Shown here piece by piece: positions 36,817 to 47,966 of a stretch of 64,000 nt of DNA. Source of the stretch: Gordionus sp. m RMFG-2023 (taxonomy: Eukaryota; Nematomorpha; Gordioida; Chordodea; Parachordodidae); assembly GCF_954871325.1 (NCBI RefSeq), contig NC_088775.1, positions 53,917,561 through 53,981,560 on the forward strand, written 5' to 3'. The notes under the pieces were generated by a model. The model made no database searches. It was not told where the DNA came from and saw nothing but the letters and a program-made list of their open reading frames with translations. The translations under genes were made by a program, and so were the position numbers. Positions within the stretch are counted from its first letter, which is position 1; every line of letters starts with the position of its first letter.

Positions 36817-39115
36817 AAATACTGCCTTGCTAAACTGTCTTGCTAAAGATCAATTAATCATAATAAATCATAATTTGATGATATAATATCTTTTAAAAAA
36901 ATATCTTCAAAAACATTTTTTTTATTTTACATAAATCAATTTTTAATTAATTAAAAAATTGATATTAATTTTCAAATAATTTAAAATTCTATTTTTACTT
37001 AATATTATTGGAAAAAAAATATATTTACTAGCTTATTACAACTTAAATTTTATTTTTCAATTACAAAATATAACAAATTTATATCCATAAGAGGGCGTTA
37101 AATACCTAAATATGAAAATGTATTCTTAGGAAACCAGAATAAATATTGGATAGCGCTTTTTTTGTATTTGGGTGTAAATACATGTGAAAAACCTAAATAA
37201 TATTTAAAAAATAGAGGTTTCTTTGAGATTTAATTAATGAGTAGGTTTAGAATCGAAAAATAGTAGAAAGTTTGTAAGGAACATATTGCTGGCGTTATTG
37301 ATCAAAATCTCTTCATTTTTGGTTTATACGTGTATATTTAGGTGTTAAACATTATCCTAAAAAATATTTTGAAAATATTACGATTTCACCGAATGCCGAG
37401 CTTAAAACCGACCAATTACTAAATATTCGATCGACCAAATTTGGTGTTAATATTATTTGGAAAATAATCATTTTGGGTTTATTTATCTATATATACGTGT
37501 AAATCATTATCGCAAAAAAATATTTAAAAAATATCGTGATTTGACAGATCACCGATTTGAAATCGGCCTAATGACTAAATACTGCCTTGCTGGCATTATA
37601 CATGGAAAATTCTTCATTTTTGGTTTTTACGTGAACAATAACGTGTTAAGCATTATCCTAATTAATTTTTTGAAAATATTATGATTTGACCGAATGGCGA
37701 GCTCAAAACCGACCACTTACTAAATTTCGATCTACCAAATTTGGTAGTAATATTATTTGTAAAATTTTCATTTTTGGTTAATTTATCTATAAATACGTGA
37801 AAATCATTATTCCAAAAAATATTATAAAAATATCGTGTTTTGACCGATAACCGATTTGAAACCGAAATACTGCCTTGTTGGCGTTATACATGGAAAATTC
37901 TTCAATTTTGGTTTATACGTGAACAATAACGTGTTAAGCATTATCCTAATTAATTTTTTGAAAATATTATGATTTGACCTAATGGCGAGCTCAAAACCGA
38001 CCACTTACTAAATATTCGATCTACCAAATTTGGTAGTAATATTATTTAGATAATGTTCATTTTTGGTTAATTTATCTATAGATACGTGAAAATCATTATC
38101 CCAAAAAATATTTTAAAAATATCGTGATTTGACCGATAACTGATTTGAAACCGAAATACTGCCTTGCTAGCATTGTACATGGAAAAATCTTCATTTTTGG
38201 TTTACACGTGAACAATAACGTGTTAAGCATTATCCTAATTAATTTTTTGAAAATATGATTTGACCGAATGGTGAGCTCAAAACCGACCACTTACTAAATA
38301 TTCGATCTACCTAATTTGGTAGTAATATTATTTGGAAAATGTTCATTTTTGGTTAATTTATCTATAAATACGTGCAAATCATTATCCCAAAAAATATTAT
38401 AAAAATATCGTGTTTTGACCGATAACCGATTTGAAACCGAAATACTGCTTTGTTGGCGTTATACATGGAAAATTCTTCAATTTTGGTTTATACGTGAACA
38501 ATAACGTGTTAAGCATTATCCTAATTAATCTTTTGAAAATATTATGATTTGACCGAATGGCGAGCTCAAAACCGACCACTTACTAAATTTCGATCTACCA
38601 AATTTGGTAGTAATATTATTTGTAAAATTTTCATTTTTGGTTAATTTATCTATAAATACGTGAAAATCATTATCCCAAAAAATATTTTAAAAATATCGTG
38701 ATTTGACCGATAACCGATTTGAAACCGAAATACTGCCTTGCTAGCATTGTACATGGAAAAATCTTCATTTTGGGTTTATACATGAACAATAACGTGTTAA
38801 GCATTATCCTAATTAATTTTTTGAAAATATTATGATTTGACCGAATGGTGAGCTCAAAACCGACCACTTACTAAATATTCGATCTACCAAATTTGGTAGT
38901 AATATTATTTGGAAAATGTTCATTTTTGGTTAATTTATCTATAAATACGTGAAAATCATTATCCCAAAAAATATTTTAAAAATATCGTGATTTGACCGAT
39001 AACCGATTTGAAACCGAAATACTGCCTTGCTAGCATTGTACATGGAAAATTCTTCATTTTTGGTTTATACGTGAACAGTAGCGTATTAAGCATTATCCTA
39101 ATTAATTTTTTGAAA
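36817..39115. repeat. Left arm of ~287 bp tandem repeats
   Basis: The block GACCGAATGGCGAGCTCAAA recurs at about 37390, 37690, 37978, 38263, 38551 and 38839, i.e. every 285-300 bp. Each unit also has CTACCAAATTTGGTAG, ACCGATAACCGATTTGAAAC and ACTGCCTTGCT. On the minus strand each unit holds an open frame of about 60 codons starting MVGFEL; this repeats with the array and looks like a by-product, not a gene. Confidence 0.88.
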
Positions 39116-39120
39116 ATAAA

Positions 39121-39380
39121 ATTATAAGTGATTTATGGACTAACAACAATTGTGAGTCCATGAATCATGTTTTTAAAAGTTATACAAATTGGCAATCAAG
39201 TAATTTAATTAATATAATTGATATAATATATAATAAAGTACAAATACAAGAAAATGATCTCGAAAGAGCTTTGATATGAAAAGGAGAATATTATTTGGCT
39301 GAGGTGTATAAGTCATTTCTGATAGATTTATCAATTTGGGAGAAATTTAGTGAGGAAGATAAAAAAAAAAAGAGGTAGAA
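39121..39380 (+). pseudogene. Possible MULE-type transposase remnant
   Basis: The frame reads LWTNNNCESMNHVFKSYTNW, then QENDLERALI, a TGA, then KGEYYLAEVYKSFL and IWEKFSEEDK. The TNN-(C/S)ES-NH motif followed by an ERAL-GKG block resembles the C-terminal part of transposase-like proteins with MULE features that I have seen in animal genomes. The stop replaces the expected glycine. No catalytic motif is left, so the family call is tentative. Confidence 0.45.
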
Positions 39381-40129
39381 AATTTAATAAAAATAAGTAA
39401 AAAACGGGAAAAAGAAAATGTCATGTCATCATGCGGGGAATCAATACTTTTGAAGCCTAAAAATCTAAAAAACCATGTCAAAAAATTAGAAAAAAAAAAT
39501 AGAATAGCATCAATAAAAAAAATTAAAATTGAAAAATAATAAGGCCCTAAACGTCGTACTCTTTTTCATATATATCAAATCAATTTTTTAATTTTACAAT
39601 AGATTTTTGTATCGGAACATTGCTTCATCCTAATCATAGTTTTATAAAAAAATTTATTCACATCACATGCAAATATTAATTTTTTTTTAATTTTTATTCA
39701 TATCGTCACAAATACCAAATTTTTTTTATTGACATCGCATACAAATATTAATTATTTTTAATTTTTATTCATATCATCACAAACACCAAATTTTTTAAAT
39801 ATTAATTTTTTGTAACTTTTATTCATTCATATCGTCACAAATACCAAATTTTTTTAAAATATTTTTTTTTACATCGCATATGAATATAATATTATAATTG
39901 ATTATTCATAATTTCTATTTTGCTAAATATTTTTTAAAATATATGAGGAAATGATGATATATATAGATGAAAATAGTAGGGATATCTGATCCTCGTTTAA
40001 TTATATTTATTTTTCGCTTTTGTTTTTAGTATAATTATTGTATCATATGTCTTTTATTGACATTAATTTAATAAAATTATATTTTATTTTTTGGATTAAT
40101 ATGATATTATATAATAGATAAAGAATTTT

Positions 40130-41440
40130 CTATGGATAACGCCAGCAAAGCAGTATTTCGGTTTCAAATCGGTTATCGGTCAAATCACGATATTTTTTTA
40201 AAATTTTTTGGGTTAATGATTTGCACGATATATAGATATTTAAACAAAAATGAACATTTTCCAAATAATATTACTACCAAATTTGGTCAATCGAATATTT
40301 AGTAAGTGGTCGGTTTTGAGCTGGCCATTCGGTCAAATCTTAATATTTTCAAAGTTTTATTTAGGATAATGCTTAACACGTTATTGTTCACGTATAAACC
40401 AAAAATGAAGAATTTTCCATGTATAACGCCAGCAAGGCATTATTTCGGTTTCAAATCGGTTATCGGTCAAATCACGATATTTTTAAAATATTTTTTGGGA
40501 TAATGATTTACACGTATATATAGATATTTAAACCAAAAATGAACATTTTCCAAATAATATTACTACCAAATTTGGTAGATCGAATATTTAGTAAGTGGTC
40601 GGTTTTGAGCTCGCCATTCGGTCAAATCATAATATTTTCAAAAAAATTAATTAGGATAATGCTTAACACGTTATTGTTCACGTATAAACCAAAAATGAAG
40701 AATTTTCTATGTATAACGCCAGCAAGGCATTCGGTTTCAAATCGGTTATCGGTCAAATCACGATATTTTTTGGGATAATGATTTGCACGTATTTATAGAT
40801 AAATTAACCAAAAATGAACATTTTCCAAATAATATTACTACCAAATTTGGTAGATCGAATATTTAGTAAGTGGTCGGTTTTGAGCTCGCCATTCGGTCAA
40901 ATCATAATATTTTCAAAATATTTTTAGGATAATGTTTAACACCTAAATATACATGTATAAACCAAAAATGAAGAGATTTTGATCAATAACGCCAGCAATA
41001 TGTTCCTTACAAACTTTCTACTATTTTTCGATTCTAAACCTACTCATTAATTAAATCTCAAAGAAACCTCTATTTTTTAAATTTTTTTTAGGTTTTTCAC
41101 ATGTATTTACACCCAAATACAAAAAAAGCGCTATCCAATATTTATTCTGGTTTCCTAAGAATACATTTTCATATTTATGTATTTAACGCCCTCTTATGGA
41201 TATATATTTGTTAAATTCTGTAATTGAAAAATAAAATTTAAGTTGTAATAAGCTAGTATATATATTTTCCAATAATATAGAATTTTAAATTATTTGATAT
41301 TTAAAATTAAAAATATGTTTTTGAAAAATTTTTTTAAAAAGATATTATATCATCAAATTATGATTGATTATGATTAATTGCTTTTTAGCAAAATAGCTTA
41401 GCAAAGCAGTTTAGCAAGACAGTATTTAGTCATACCGATT
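40130..41440. repeat. Right arm of ~287 bp tandem repeats
   Basis: Complement of the left arm, with about three units (CGCCATTCGGTCAAATC at roughly 40323, 40614 and 40889). It continues through a unique block that pairs with 36817-37390, including AACGCCCTCTTATGGATATA. Fewer units than the left arm. Confidence 0.88.
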
Positions 41441-41493
41441 TTTATTTTCAATATTATTTTTTAGCCTTTCGTATTACAAAACCTTTCGACTTA

Positions 41494-41823
41494 TAGTGCG
41501 ATATTAAAGTATTTCGTGTCATTGTTATTTTTCGTATTTTATTCTCGTTTTTTTGTTTTTATATAATGTTTTTTTTTCGTTTTGCTTTTTAATTGAAGAT
41601 TTCAGATATAATTCATATTTTATTATAAATTTTGAGGTTTTTTTCGATATTATTTTGGACACAGCCTTAAATATTTTTTTTCTTTTATATATATATTTTT
41701 TTCTTTAATATATATATATATTTTAATTTATATATAAATGTGTAGAACTCTACATTTTTTATGTCTACTACTAGCTAAAGAGAATAATTTATATTTTTTC
41801 TTATTATTACAACACTTACATAG
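41494..41823. other. Intron 5 end, T-rich
   Basis: A/T sequence with a TATATATATATA microsatellite near 41680-41740, leading to the acceptor of E6. Confidence 0.5.
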
Positions 41824-41977
41824 CCCAGATTACCGAACATATGCCAAGGCAACGTGACCCAATATATCCCTCACTTCTCTAGTCCCCGTGATACTGCCAT
41901 TCATGGCGATTGTATTGACGCCATTTTCAATCGCCCAGTCCTCGACAATTTAGAAACTTTAACAAATGATATCTTAG
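41824..41977 (+). CDS. SLC4A: Anion exchanger exon E6 (linker)
   Basis: Acceptor ACATAG ends at 41823, donor GTATAA begins at 41978. Phase 0 in (fits E5) and 1 base out (fits E7). Reads PRLPNICQGNVTQYIPHFSS, then AIHGDCIDAIFNRPVLDNLE and TLTNDILE across the junction. No specific homology: this is the region of AE proteins that is variable in length. Support comes from base composition, splice sites and phase. Confidence 0.72.
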
Positions 41978-42049
41978 GTATAATTAAAAACGAAACTTTT
42001 TATACATCGCATATCATCTCACTGATTCACGGAAGAGAATCCCCCCAAA

Positions 42050-43110
42050 AGTAATTTCCCGGGATGATCCTGAAAAAATATTAAATATTCTTTAGAAAAT
42101 TAATAAATTAGGAAAAAATAATTCCCATATATATTTTCTCAGAAAAAAATTCCCCAAATAAAATATTTAAAAATTTTAAGAAAATCAACATTTATAAAAA
42201 AAATCCTGGAAAATATTTCCCTGTAAAAAAAATTCCTGAAAAAAATTTCCCATATAAAATTGTTAAACAAAATTATAAACAATAAAAAGCCATTAATATT
42301 AGACTTATCCTAATTTTTAAAATATTTTCAATTCCCTAAGCGATGTAATGTCTAACGTTAAAGCCTTATCCCGTACCCATTTTTTTTTTAAATTAAAATA
42401 AATGAATGCTTAACTATATCATTCCCTTAACCTAAACTACCACCTGGATAAGTTTCTGTGATATTAAGCAAAATGTTATTATAAGTTAATTATAATTGTC
42501 TGGCCCAGACTTTAATTTTTGAAATTTTTAAGACTGGCCGAATTTTTAAACCTTATAATTAGTCAGAACTGGCAGGTCTTTACCTTAAACTCAAATTTGT
42601 TTTTTAGAATTCACCCCTCGAAGTTTTGAGGTTTCAAGTAATTAAAATAAGATTGAATACCCATTTTCCCCAACTTTTAGATGTTTATGGGGAAGTATTT
42701 TAAAGGCATATTATGAATGGAAAAATGTTTATAAGAAATATTTCATATCAATTTCTTTTTAAAAATAAAATTTTTTTTACCAAAAATTTTACACATTTTA
42801 GATCCTCCTTTTTTAAAAAAAAATTATGAAATTATTAATCATTTCCAAGAAATTTTTAGAAATATATTTTTAAAGAAATATAAAATATCAAATTGGAAAT
42901 TGGAAATTTTAATTGAGCGTTTTCTCAATTGCCTTCAAAAATGTTTGGCCATATTAACTTTTTTAAAAGTTGGAAAATAATAATGATTCGTTTAATGTAA
43001 ATTTACTCCTCATATTCTTAATTCCCGAAAAATAATTAGTTTTCTTTAATTTTTTATCTGAGAATTGTAAAAATAATTTATTATAATCGTTTCATTTTCA
43101 TCGTAATTAC
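42050..43110. repeat. Left member of a distant inverted repeat pair
   Basis: Reverse complement similarity to 50255-52270 over about 1 kb. Examples: CCCCAAATAAAATATTTAAA, TTTCTG(T/A)GATATTAAGCAAAAT, CCCCAACTTTTA and TTCCCGAAAAATAATTAG each have their complement on the right. It lies in intron 6, just before exon E7. The original element type is unknown. Confidence 0.8.
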
Positions 43111-43530
43111 TCCATGCCGTTTTGGATCTGGTTGAGTTCGCGCTCTTTGCATTTTATTAAAATTTACGGCATAAATAAATATGCCAAGTTTCATTTATTT
43201 TTGACAGGGTCATCCAAAGCACTGGTTAATTTCCCAAGGAATCACCCTAATTGATTGCATCAATCATAACAAATCACACTTTATACATTATTTTATTATT
43301 TAAGTAATATTATATAGGCAAATGATTTTAAGATATAATTAAATTAGAGATAGACCTTATAGAAATACCATTATCACACTAGATTTCATCTGGGGTAAAC
43401 TAGTGTTTCAAAGTATTTTAAATAGTTTAAAAAACCATGACTATAATTTAAAAGATGTTGTACCATTAGAAATTGAAGGCGGTGTTTTTTTATTGGATTA
43501 TGTTATTATATATATTCTCCTCAAAAATAG

Positions 43531-43730
43531 AAAAGAAGCTGAATAGTAGCATCACTAGTAAGGATCTAACCGATCACCCATATCATTCCAAGTATCGTAA
43601 TCGTCGGCCCAAGCAGTCAGACCATCTTTCTTCCTCCCATCTTTGCACATCGGTCAAGCGATCTATGCTTAAACAATCCCAATCACCGAAACATATGTTT
43701 GATAACATGAACTCCAATGCCACTGCAGAA
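43531..43730 (+). CDS. SLC4A: Anion exchanger exon E7 (linker)
   Basis: Acceptor AAATAG ends at 43530, donor GTATTA begins at 43731. Two bases complete the glutamate codon from E6. Reads KKLNSSITSKDLTDHPYHSK, RNRRPKQSDHLSSSHLC, then FDNMNSNATAE. Basic and serine-rich, suited to the disordered part of the cytosolic domain. Phase 0 out, as required by E8. Confidence 0.75.
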
Positions 43731-44244
43731 GTATTATTTTATACTAACATGTTAATATACTTAGCATTTAAATTCTTTCATTTTTAGGCCAACCTTTTTT
43801 TAAAACATACTTATAATATATACATATACGGTTCACAAATATCATTTTCCAGTAGACCTAGGTTTTTGAATTTTTTTTGATGGGCTAGGTATAGGCCAAA
43901 ATTATTTATTTTATCTTATTTAAAATAGTTGCTAACTTAAAGAAATATTGCAATTTTTTCTTCTTCAAATAATAAATTTTAGTATTGTAAACAAACCAAT
44001 TGCCTAAATACACTTAAATATTGTTTATTTTTTTAATGCAATAAATTAAATTTTTGGATAAGGACTGGAGGGGGGGGGGGGGAGATTTTTTTAATATTCT
44101 ATATGGGCGATGCCTGGGCCTAAAAAATTTTTACTGCAAGCCTGGGTCGGGCTTGATAAAAATTAAAGCCCGTGAAGGTCTTTGATTCGATTAACCCCAA
44201 TGCCTTATTTTAAACTTTCGCATTATCTTTATAAACCCATATAG
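43731..44244. other. Intron 7 with repeat scraps
   Basis: Holds a G tract of about 14 at 44070-44083 and a GGCC-type scrap (GGGCCT and GGGTCGGGCTTG) at 44105-44180. No element ends defined. Confidence 0.45.
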
Positions 44245-44430
44245 GAAGAAATCATACCTAGCAATTTGCCATCCGACAAAAGACCAGTGCCGCTAAGACG
44301 AAGGATATCCGCCGAAGCAGAAGCAGCCGCCATTTTGATAGGGGCTTTGCCTTTTTTGAAGTTCGGTCCAGGTCGACGCCAGAATCCCATATCCATTTTC
44401 GTTAGATTGAATCGCCCACTCATCTTGGAA
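44245..44430 (+). CDS. SLC4A: Anion exchanger exon E8
   Basis: Acceptor ATATAG ends at 44244, donor GTTCCC at 44431; phase 0 on both sides. Contains RRRISAEAEAAAILIGALPF and FVRLNRPLILE, equal to the AE blocks E-AEA-VVLVG--(E/D)FL and AFVRL-EAV-L. Between them is an extra piece, KFGPGRRQNPISI, longer than the usual short turn at this place. The next exon supplies VPSVPVRFL, completing the EVPVPVRFL motif. Confidence 0.92.
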
Positions 44431-44866
44431 GTTCCCTCGGTTGATTAAACTTGCTTCTGCCACTCTTTAAAAAACTTTTATTTGGATATATTTTTTAGCT
44501 AAGTAAATTGAAAGATTTTGAAATACAGGATATAATGGATGAGTATCACTCCACTTAAAAATATCACCTCCTTCATATATTTTTAAAATATTTTATATAT
44601 AAAATTTACCGAAATTAGCATAAAAAAGAATAAGCTAGTGTTAAAAGATTATTAATACCCCATTGAATCTAGTTTATAAGTCAAATTTTTTTGCGCATCT
44701 TTATAAGTACCCTCAACTTCAGGAATGTTTGACAATACCAAGCATTTAACTTGAATTAGTAAGCTATAGCATTATTTTAGATATTATTTTCTCCTCATTG
44801 TTTATTCTAAACCCCATATTTATTAAGATCAAATATTCTAACACGGGTTCTACTTCTATCCTAGAG

Positions 44867-45045
44867 GTACCCTCCGTTCCTGTCAGATTTCTTTACATTT
44901 TGCTCGGGCCTAGCTCTTCCCAATTTACAAGGGACTCCTCTGACGAAGATGTCGGAGATAGTATATCTTACCTGGACATGGAAGGGGTTGCTGATTATAA
45001 GGAGGACTCAGATCAGGCTTTAGACGCTTATTTTAGCCGCAAAAG
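44867..45045 (+). CDS. SLC4A: Anion exchanger exon E9
   Basis: Acceptor TAGAG ends at 44866, donor GTTTTT at 45046; phase 0 in, 2 bases out. Starts VPSVPVRFLYILLGPSSS, a very conserved SLC4 block. Then follows an acidic insert (RDSSDEDVGDSISYLDMEG, DYKEDSDQALDAYFSRK) not found in vertebrate AE proteins, where the DYHEIGR block comes almost at once. The insert continues in E10. Confidence 0.92.
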
Positions 45046-45510
45046 GTTTTTAAGATATATTTTTTTGTTTTTTAGCATAAGATTATGTAAACTACAATAC
45101 GCACATATATATTAACAAAATTTTGAGTAGGGGATCATTCTTCTCCGTTTTATGGCGTAACAATGACTAACCTAAACTGGGGATTCATTTAATTGAAATC
45201 AGCTGTCAGTATGAGTAGAAGGCGCCATTGAAAATACTTTACTTTAAATATCTTTCACATTTTGTCTGTCTTTCAATGTACGTATGCTTTAAAATATATT
45301 TTAATGAATGAATCGTCAGTTTAGGTTAATGCCATTGAGTCAAACTCCAAATAATCCAAAGCCAACATCGCACCGTTTATTATTCTTAAAAATAGAAGGT
45401 TAGAGATGGAGTTCGATACTTTAAAAATATAGCAATGTAATAAACCATTTTTAAATATAATACGCAATTTCATTCTTGATTTATTGTTCCCATCGTTCGC
45501 ATAAAATTAG

Positions 45511-45628
45511 AACGTCCACCATATCCTTGATTAAAGGTACCCCAAAACTTAAAACTTTCGAAAAGCTGGAAAGTGACATAGATTATTATGATTTGGGAAG
45601 ATGTTTCGCCACTCTCATGGCTAACAAG
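45511..45628 (+). CDS. SLC4A: Anion exchanger exon E10
   Basis: Acceptor AATTAG ends at 45510, donor GTAATG at 45629. One base completes an arginine codon. TSTISLIKGTPKLKTFEKLE finishes the lineage-specific insert, then DIDYYDLGRCFATLMANK matches DY-(E/Q)(I/L)GR--(A/S)TLMS-(K/R). Phase 0 out. Confidence 0.92.
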
Positions 45629-45699
45629 GTAATGTTTAATTTTATAATTATCTTTTGGTTAAAAATGCAATGAACAGAAAATTTAAAATTTTCTTAATT

Positions 45700-45840
45700 T
45701 TTTTTTCTCTTTATCTTTCACCTTTTCTGGTGGTAAGCTCCTTCAACATCTCTCTCCATTTTATGTTATTAATACAATATTGGCTCTAACTTTATGGCCC
45801 CATTGAAGTTTTGGCCTTCCTCTTTTACGTAAATTTTCTT
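45700..45840 (-). repeat. Possible 3' scrap of a non-LTR retrotransposon
   Basis: The minus strand gives KRGRPKLQWGHKVRANIV, which resembles the GRP(R/K)--W tail coded near the end of the non-LTR element at 16790-19690. It is short and has no second landmark, so this is only a suggestion. Confidence 0.3.
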
Positions 45841-46099
45841 AATATGTTTAAAAAATGTTTTACGAATAAAATAGTATCTGCATTTCATTTTTATATTTGA
45901 ATTATAACGTTTTAAACGATTCAATATTGTTTATAATAAGCACACCATTTAAAAAAGACACATCTTTGATTAAGAATATTACTCATTTTTGTGAGATGGA
46001 GGAGGGGGGGGGGGTGTAGGGGATACTTATTATAACCTGAAAATTATTTACTGAAACAAACAAATTTGCTATAATAAATACTTATTTTTAAAAAATAAG

Positions 46100-46304
46100 T
46101 TTTTCCAAGAAGTGGCATACGAAGCTACCCATTGTCGGGAGTTGGTCCTAGCATTCAATGAGTTTCTTAACGAAAGCATAGTTATTCCATCGAGCGATAT
46201 ATCTATCAATTCTTTACTTCCCTTGACTCGCCTCTACAAAGATCGAATGCTGAAAAATTTGCCCAAACCTCACCTTCATCAACAGGCCAAAAACGAGAAG
46301 AAAG
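46100..46304 (+). CDS. SLC4A: Anion exchanger exon E11
   Basis: Acceptor AATAAG ends at 46099, donor GTAATC at 46305. Phase 0 in, 1 base out. Reads FFQEVAYEATHCRELVLAFN, EFLNESIVIPSSDISINSLL and YKDRMLKN. In AE proteins the same order is F--AAY-A--R-(D/E)LL, FLDCS(V/L)VLPP and an (R/Q)--(M/L)L-(K/R) helix. Good homology throughout its first two thirds. Confidence 0.92.
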
Positions 46305-46730
46305 GTAATCGATTTTTTAAAAATTTTCAACTTATTTTTTTGATTATGATGTCTATTATTAGATAATTATTTGACTACATATTTTCTATCCATGAAATGT
46401 CATTCAGCTTTGGTGATTACCCTTTTTGTTCTGATAGTTTTACGATATTACATAATTTTTACAAATTAAACCGTTTTAATTTTGCCGTATATTTTTCAAA
46501 TAATAATGCATTATTTGATTCCTATTTTGACGTTTTATTTTACATTAAAAAAACAAAATAGTTTGCGTTTTTTTGTTTTATTATTTAATAATACCGCACC
46601 AATTTAAACAACGAAGCTTTTTATCTAAAATTACATGGTTAAAGTTTTCTGCTCAATATTTAAATACTATCTAGGATTTAAAAAATATAATATTTCATTA
46701 ATATATACAATTTTATTTAACATGTGTTAG

Positions 46731-46964
46731 AATTAACTGATTCTCCAAATCCCCGCCCTTCGAAATCTAAACCTCACAAACGGCGTCGATCTCCATGCTG
46801 CAAAACTTGTCCAATATTCAAAGGATTAGTGTCCGACGTTAAAATAAAGGCCCCATGGTATTGGTCAGATTTTACAGATTCCATAAGCCTCAGATGCTTT
46901 GTGACGGTTATATTCATCTACCTTACTTCCATGCCCCCTTCCATAACGTTCGGTGGCTTGTTAA
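46731..46964 (+). CDS. SLC4A: Anion exchanger exon E12 (end of cytosolic domain and TM1)
   Basis: Acceptor TGTTAG ends at 46730, donor GTTATT at 46965. Two bases complete a glutamate codon. FKGLVSDVKIKAPWYWSDFT matches FGGL(I/V)RD(V/I)(R/K)R(R/K)-P-Y-SDF of the membrane entry, then SLRCFVTVIFIYLTSMPPSI is TM1, ending TFGGLL, the SLC4 signature. A basic, cysteine-containing linker (PHKRRRSPCCKTCPI) precedes it. One base out. Confidence 0.95.
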
Positions 46965-47950
46965 GTTATTTTTATTTTAAATATAGCTCCTTTTTTGTTA
47001 TTTATATTAATTTTGTTTCTTCTCATGTTTCAACGCTAATATAAAAATTTAACACTTTAAATAAAACTGCTGGAAAAATGCCTAACCTAAGAGAAAGAAA
47101 CCCAAAAAATTAAAAAATATGGCTCGTTGGAAAAGTTAAACGATGCATATGTTTGATTTTATTGATATCTGATTCAAAGAATTCCTAATTTGCACAGTTA
47201 ATTATAATGCGCTACATATCAGCACCGTCTGGCCCTTAATAATTTATTATGAAGAAAAAATACATCAGTTTTTTTTAATTCTAAACTTTAAAAAATTTGC
47301 CAAATTTCAGCCCTAAAAATTTTTTGATGAGTGGTCAGGCCCGGCCAGAAAAATATTTCACATAAATTACCAGGCCCAAAAAATTTTTTGCCTTCGCCCT
47401 GCAGATCTCTAATGTACATCCTCAGGGACCCATTTATTTCAAAATTGAACATCTTGAACCTTAAGTAAAAGAGATCGGATGATATGTGTTAGGGTTTATA
47501 TATTAGAAAATTATTTTGATAAAATTTAAATTGTTTAGTAAGTTTATAGATCCTGATTTTGAAAATTGTCTAGTTTGTCGATCATTTAATGAGGATCGTG
47601 ATCCTTTTACTTATTGAGCATTTTTTGATCCTTTAATTTTTCGATAAATGAATTTAATAGTATTTTATTTTATTAAATATCTATACTATTATGCGATGAG
47701 CGGAAAATAATTTCCCGGGAAAAAAATCGGAAATTTTTAATTATCAAATAACTCCTACTATTAAGTTGTACTTCTTTCTTTAATTTTTTTAAGCAAATTT
47801 ATAAAACTTTATAATGAAAATAAATATTATGATTTCTATAGAAAAGTGACAATTGTCACAATTATTATTTTAACTTTATTTCAAGAAAATGAGTAAAAAT
47901 ATATTAACGTTTTATCGTATCATGTCAATACCACGAAACATTTTCCCCGA
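46965..47950. other. Intron 12, first part
   Basis: Contains a GGCC-type repeat scrap at about 47290-47410 ending in TGCAGATCTCTA, the terminal motif of the MITE-like family at 11632. The rest is AT-rich with no coding frame. Confidence 0.45.
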
Positions 47951-47966
47951 AATGCATTCCCATAAT

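Larger units (their letters stand above)
33834..41493. mobile_element. Nested 7.7 kb palindromic element with MULE-like core
   Basis: The outermost block CTATAAGTCGAAAGG, then ACGAAAGGCTAAAAAATAAT, at 33834-33882 is matched in complement at 41451-41493. Inside the left arm sits a separate fold-back (33883-36816). The sequence then resumes with AAATACTG(C/T)CTTGCTAAACTG, whose complement is at about 41410. Arms of ~287 bp tandem units follow on both sides (36817-39115 and 40130-41440). The centre (39116-40130) has a transposase scrap. Long terminal inverted repeats would fit a MULE, but no target duplication was found. Confidence 0.75.

Noticed and set aside
37457-40778. Series of similar ~60-codon frames starting MVGFEL in both arms of the 287 bp array
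   Set aside because: They repeat with the DNA unit, change strand with the arm, begin and end at varying points and show no known domain. They are a by-product of the repeat.
33834-41493. 9 bp target duplication for a MULE
   Set aside because: The flanks GGGGTAAGT and TGCGATATT do not match, so no duplication could be claimed.
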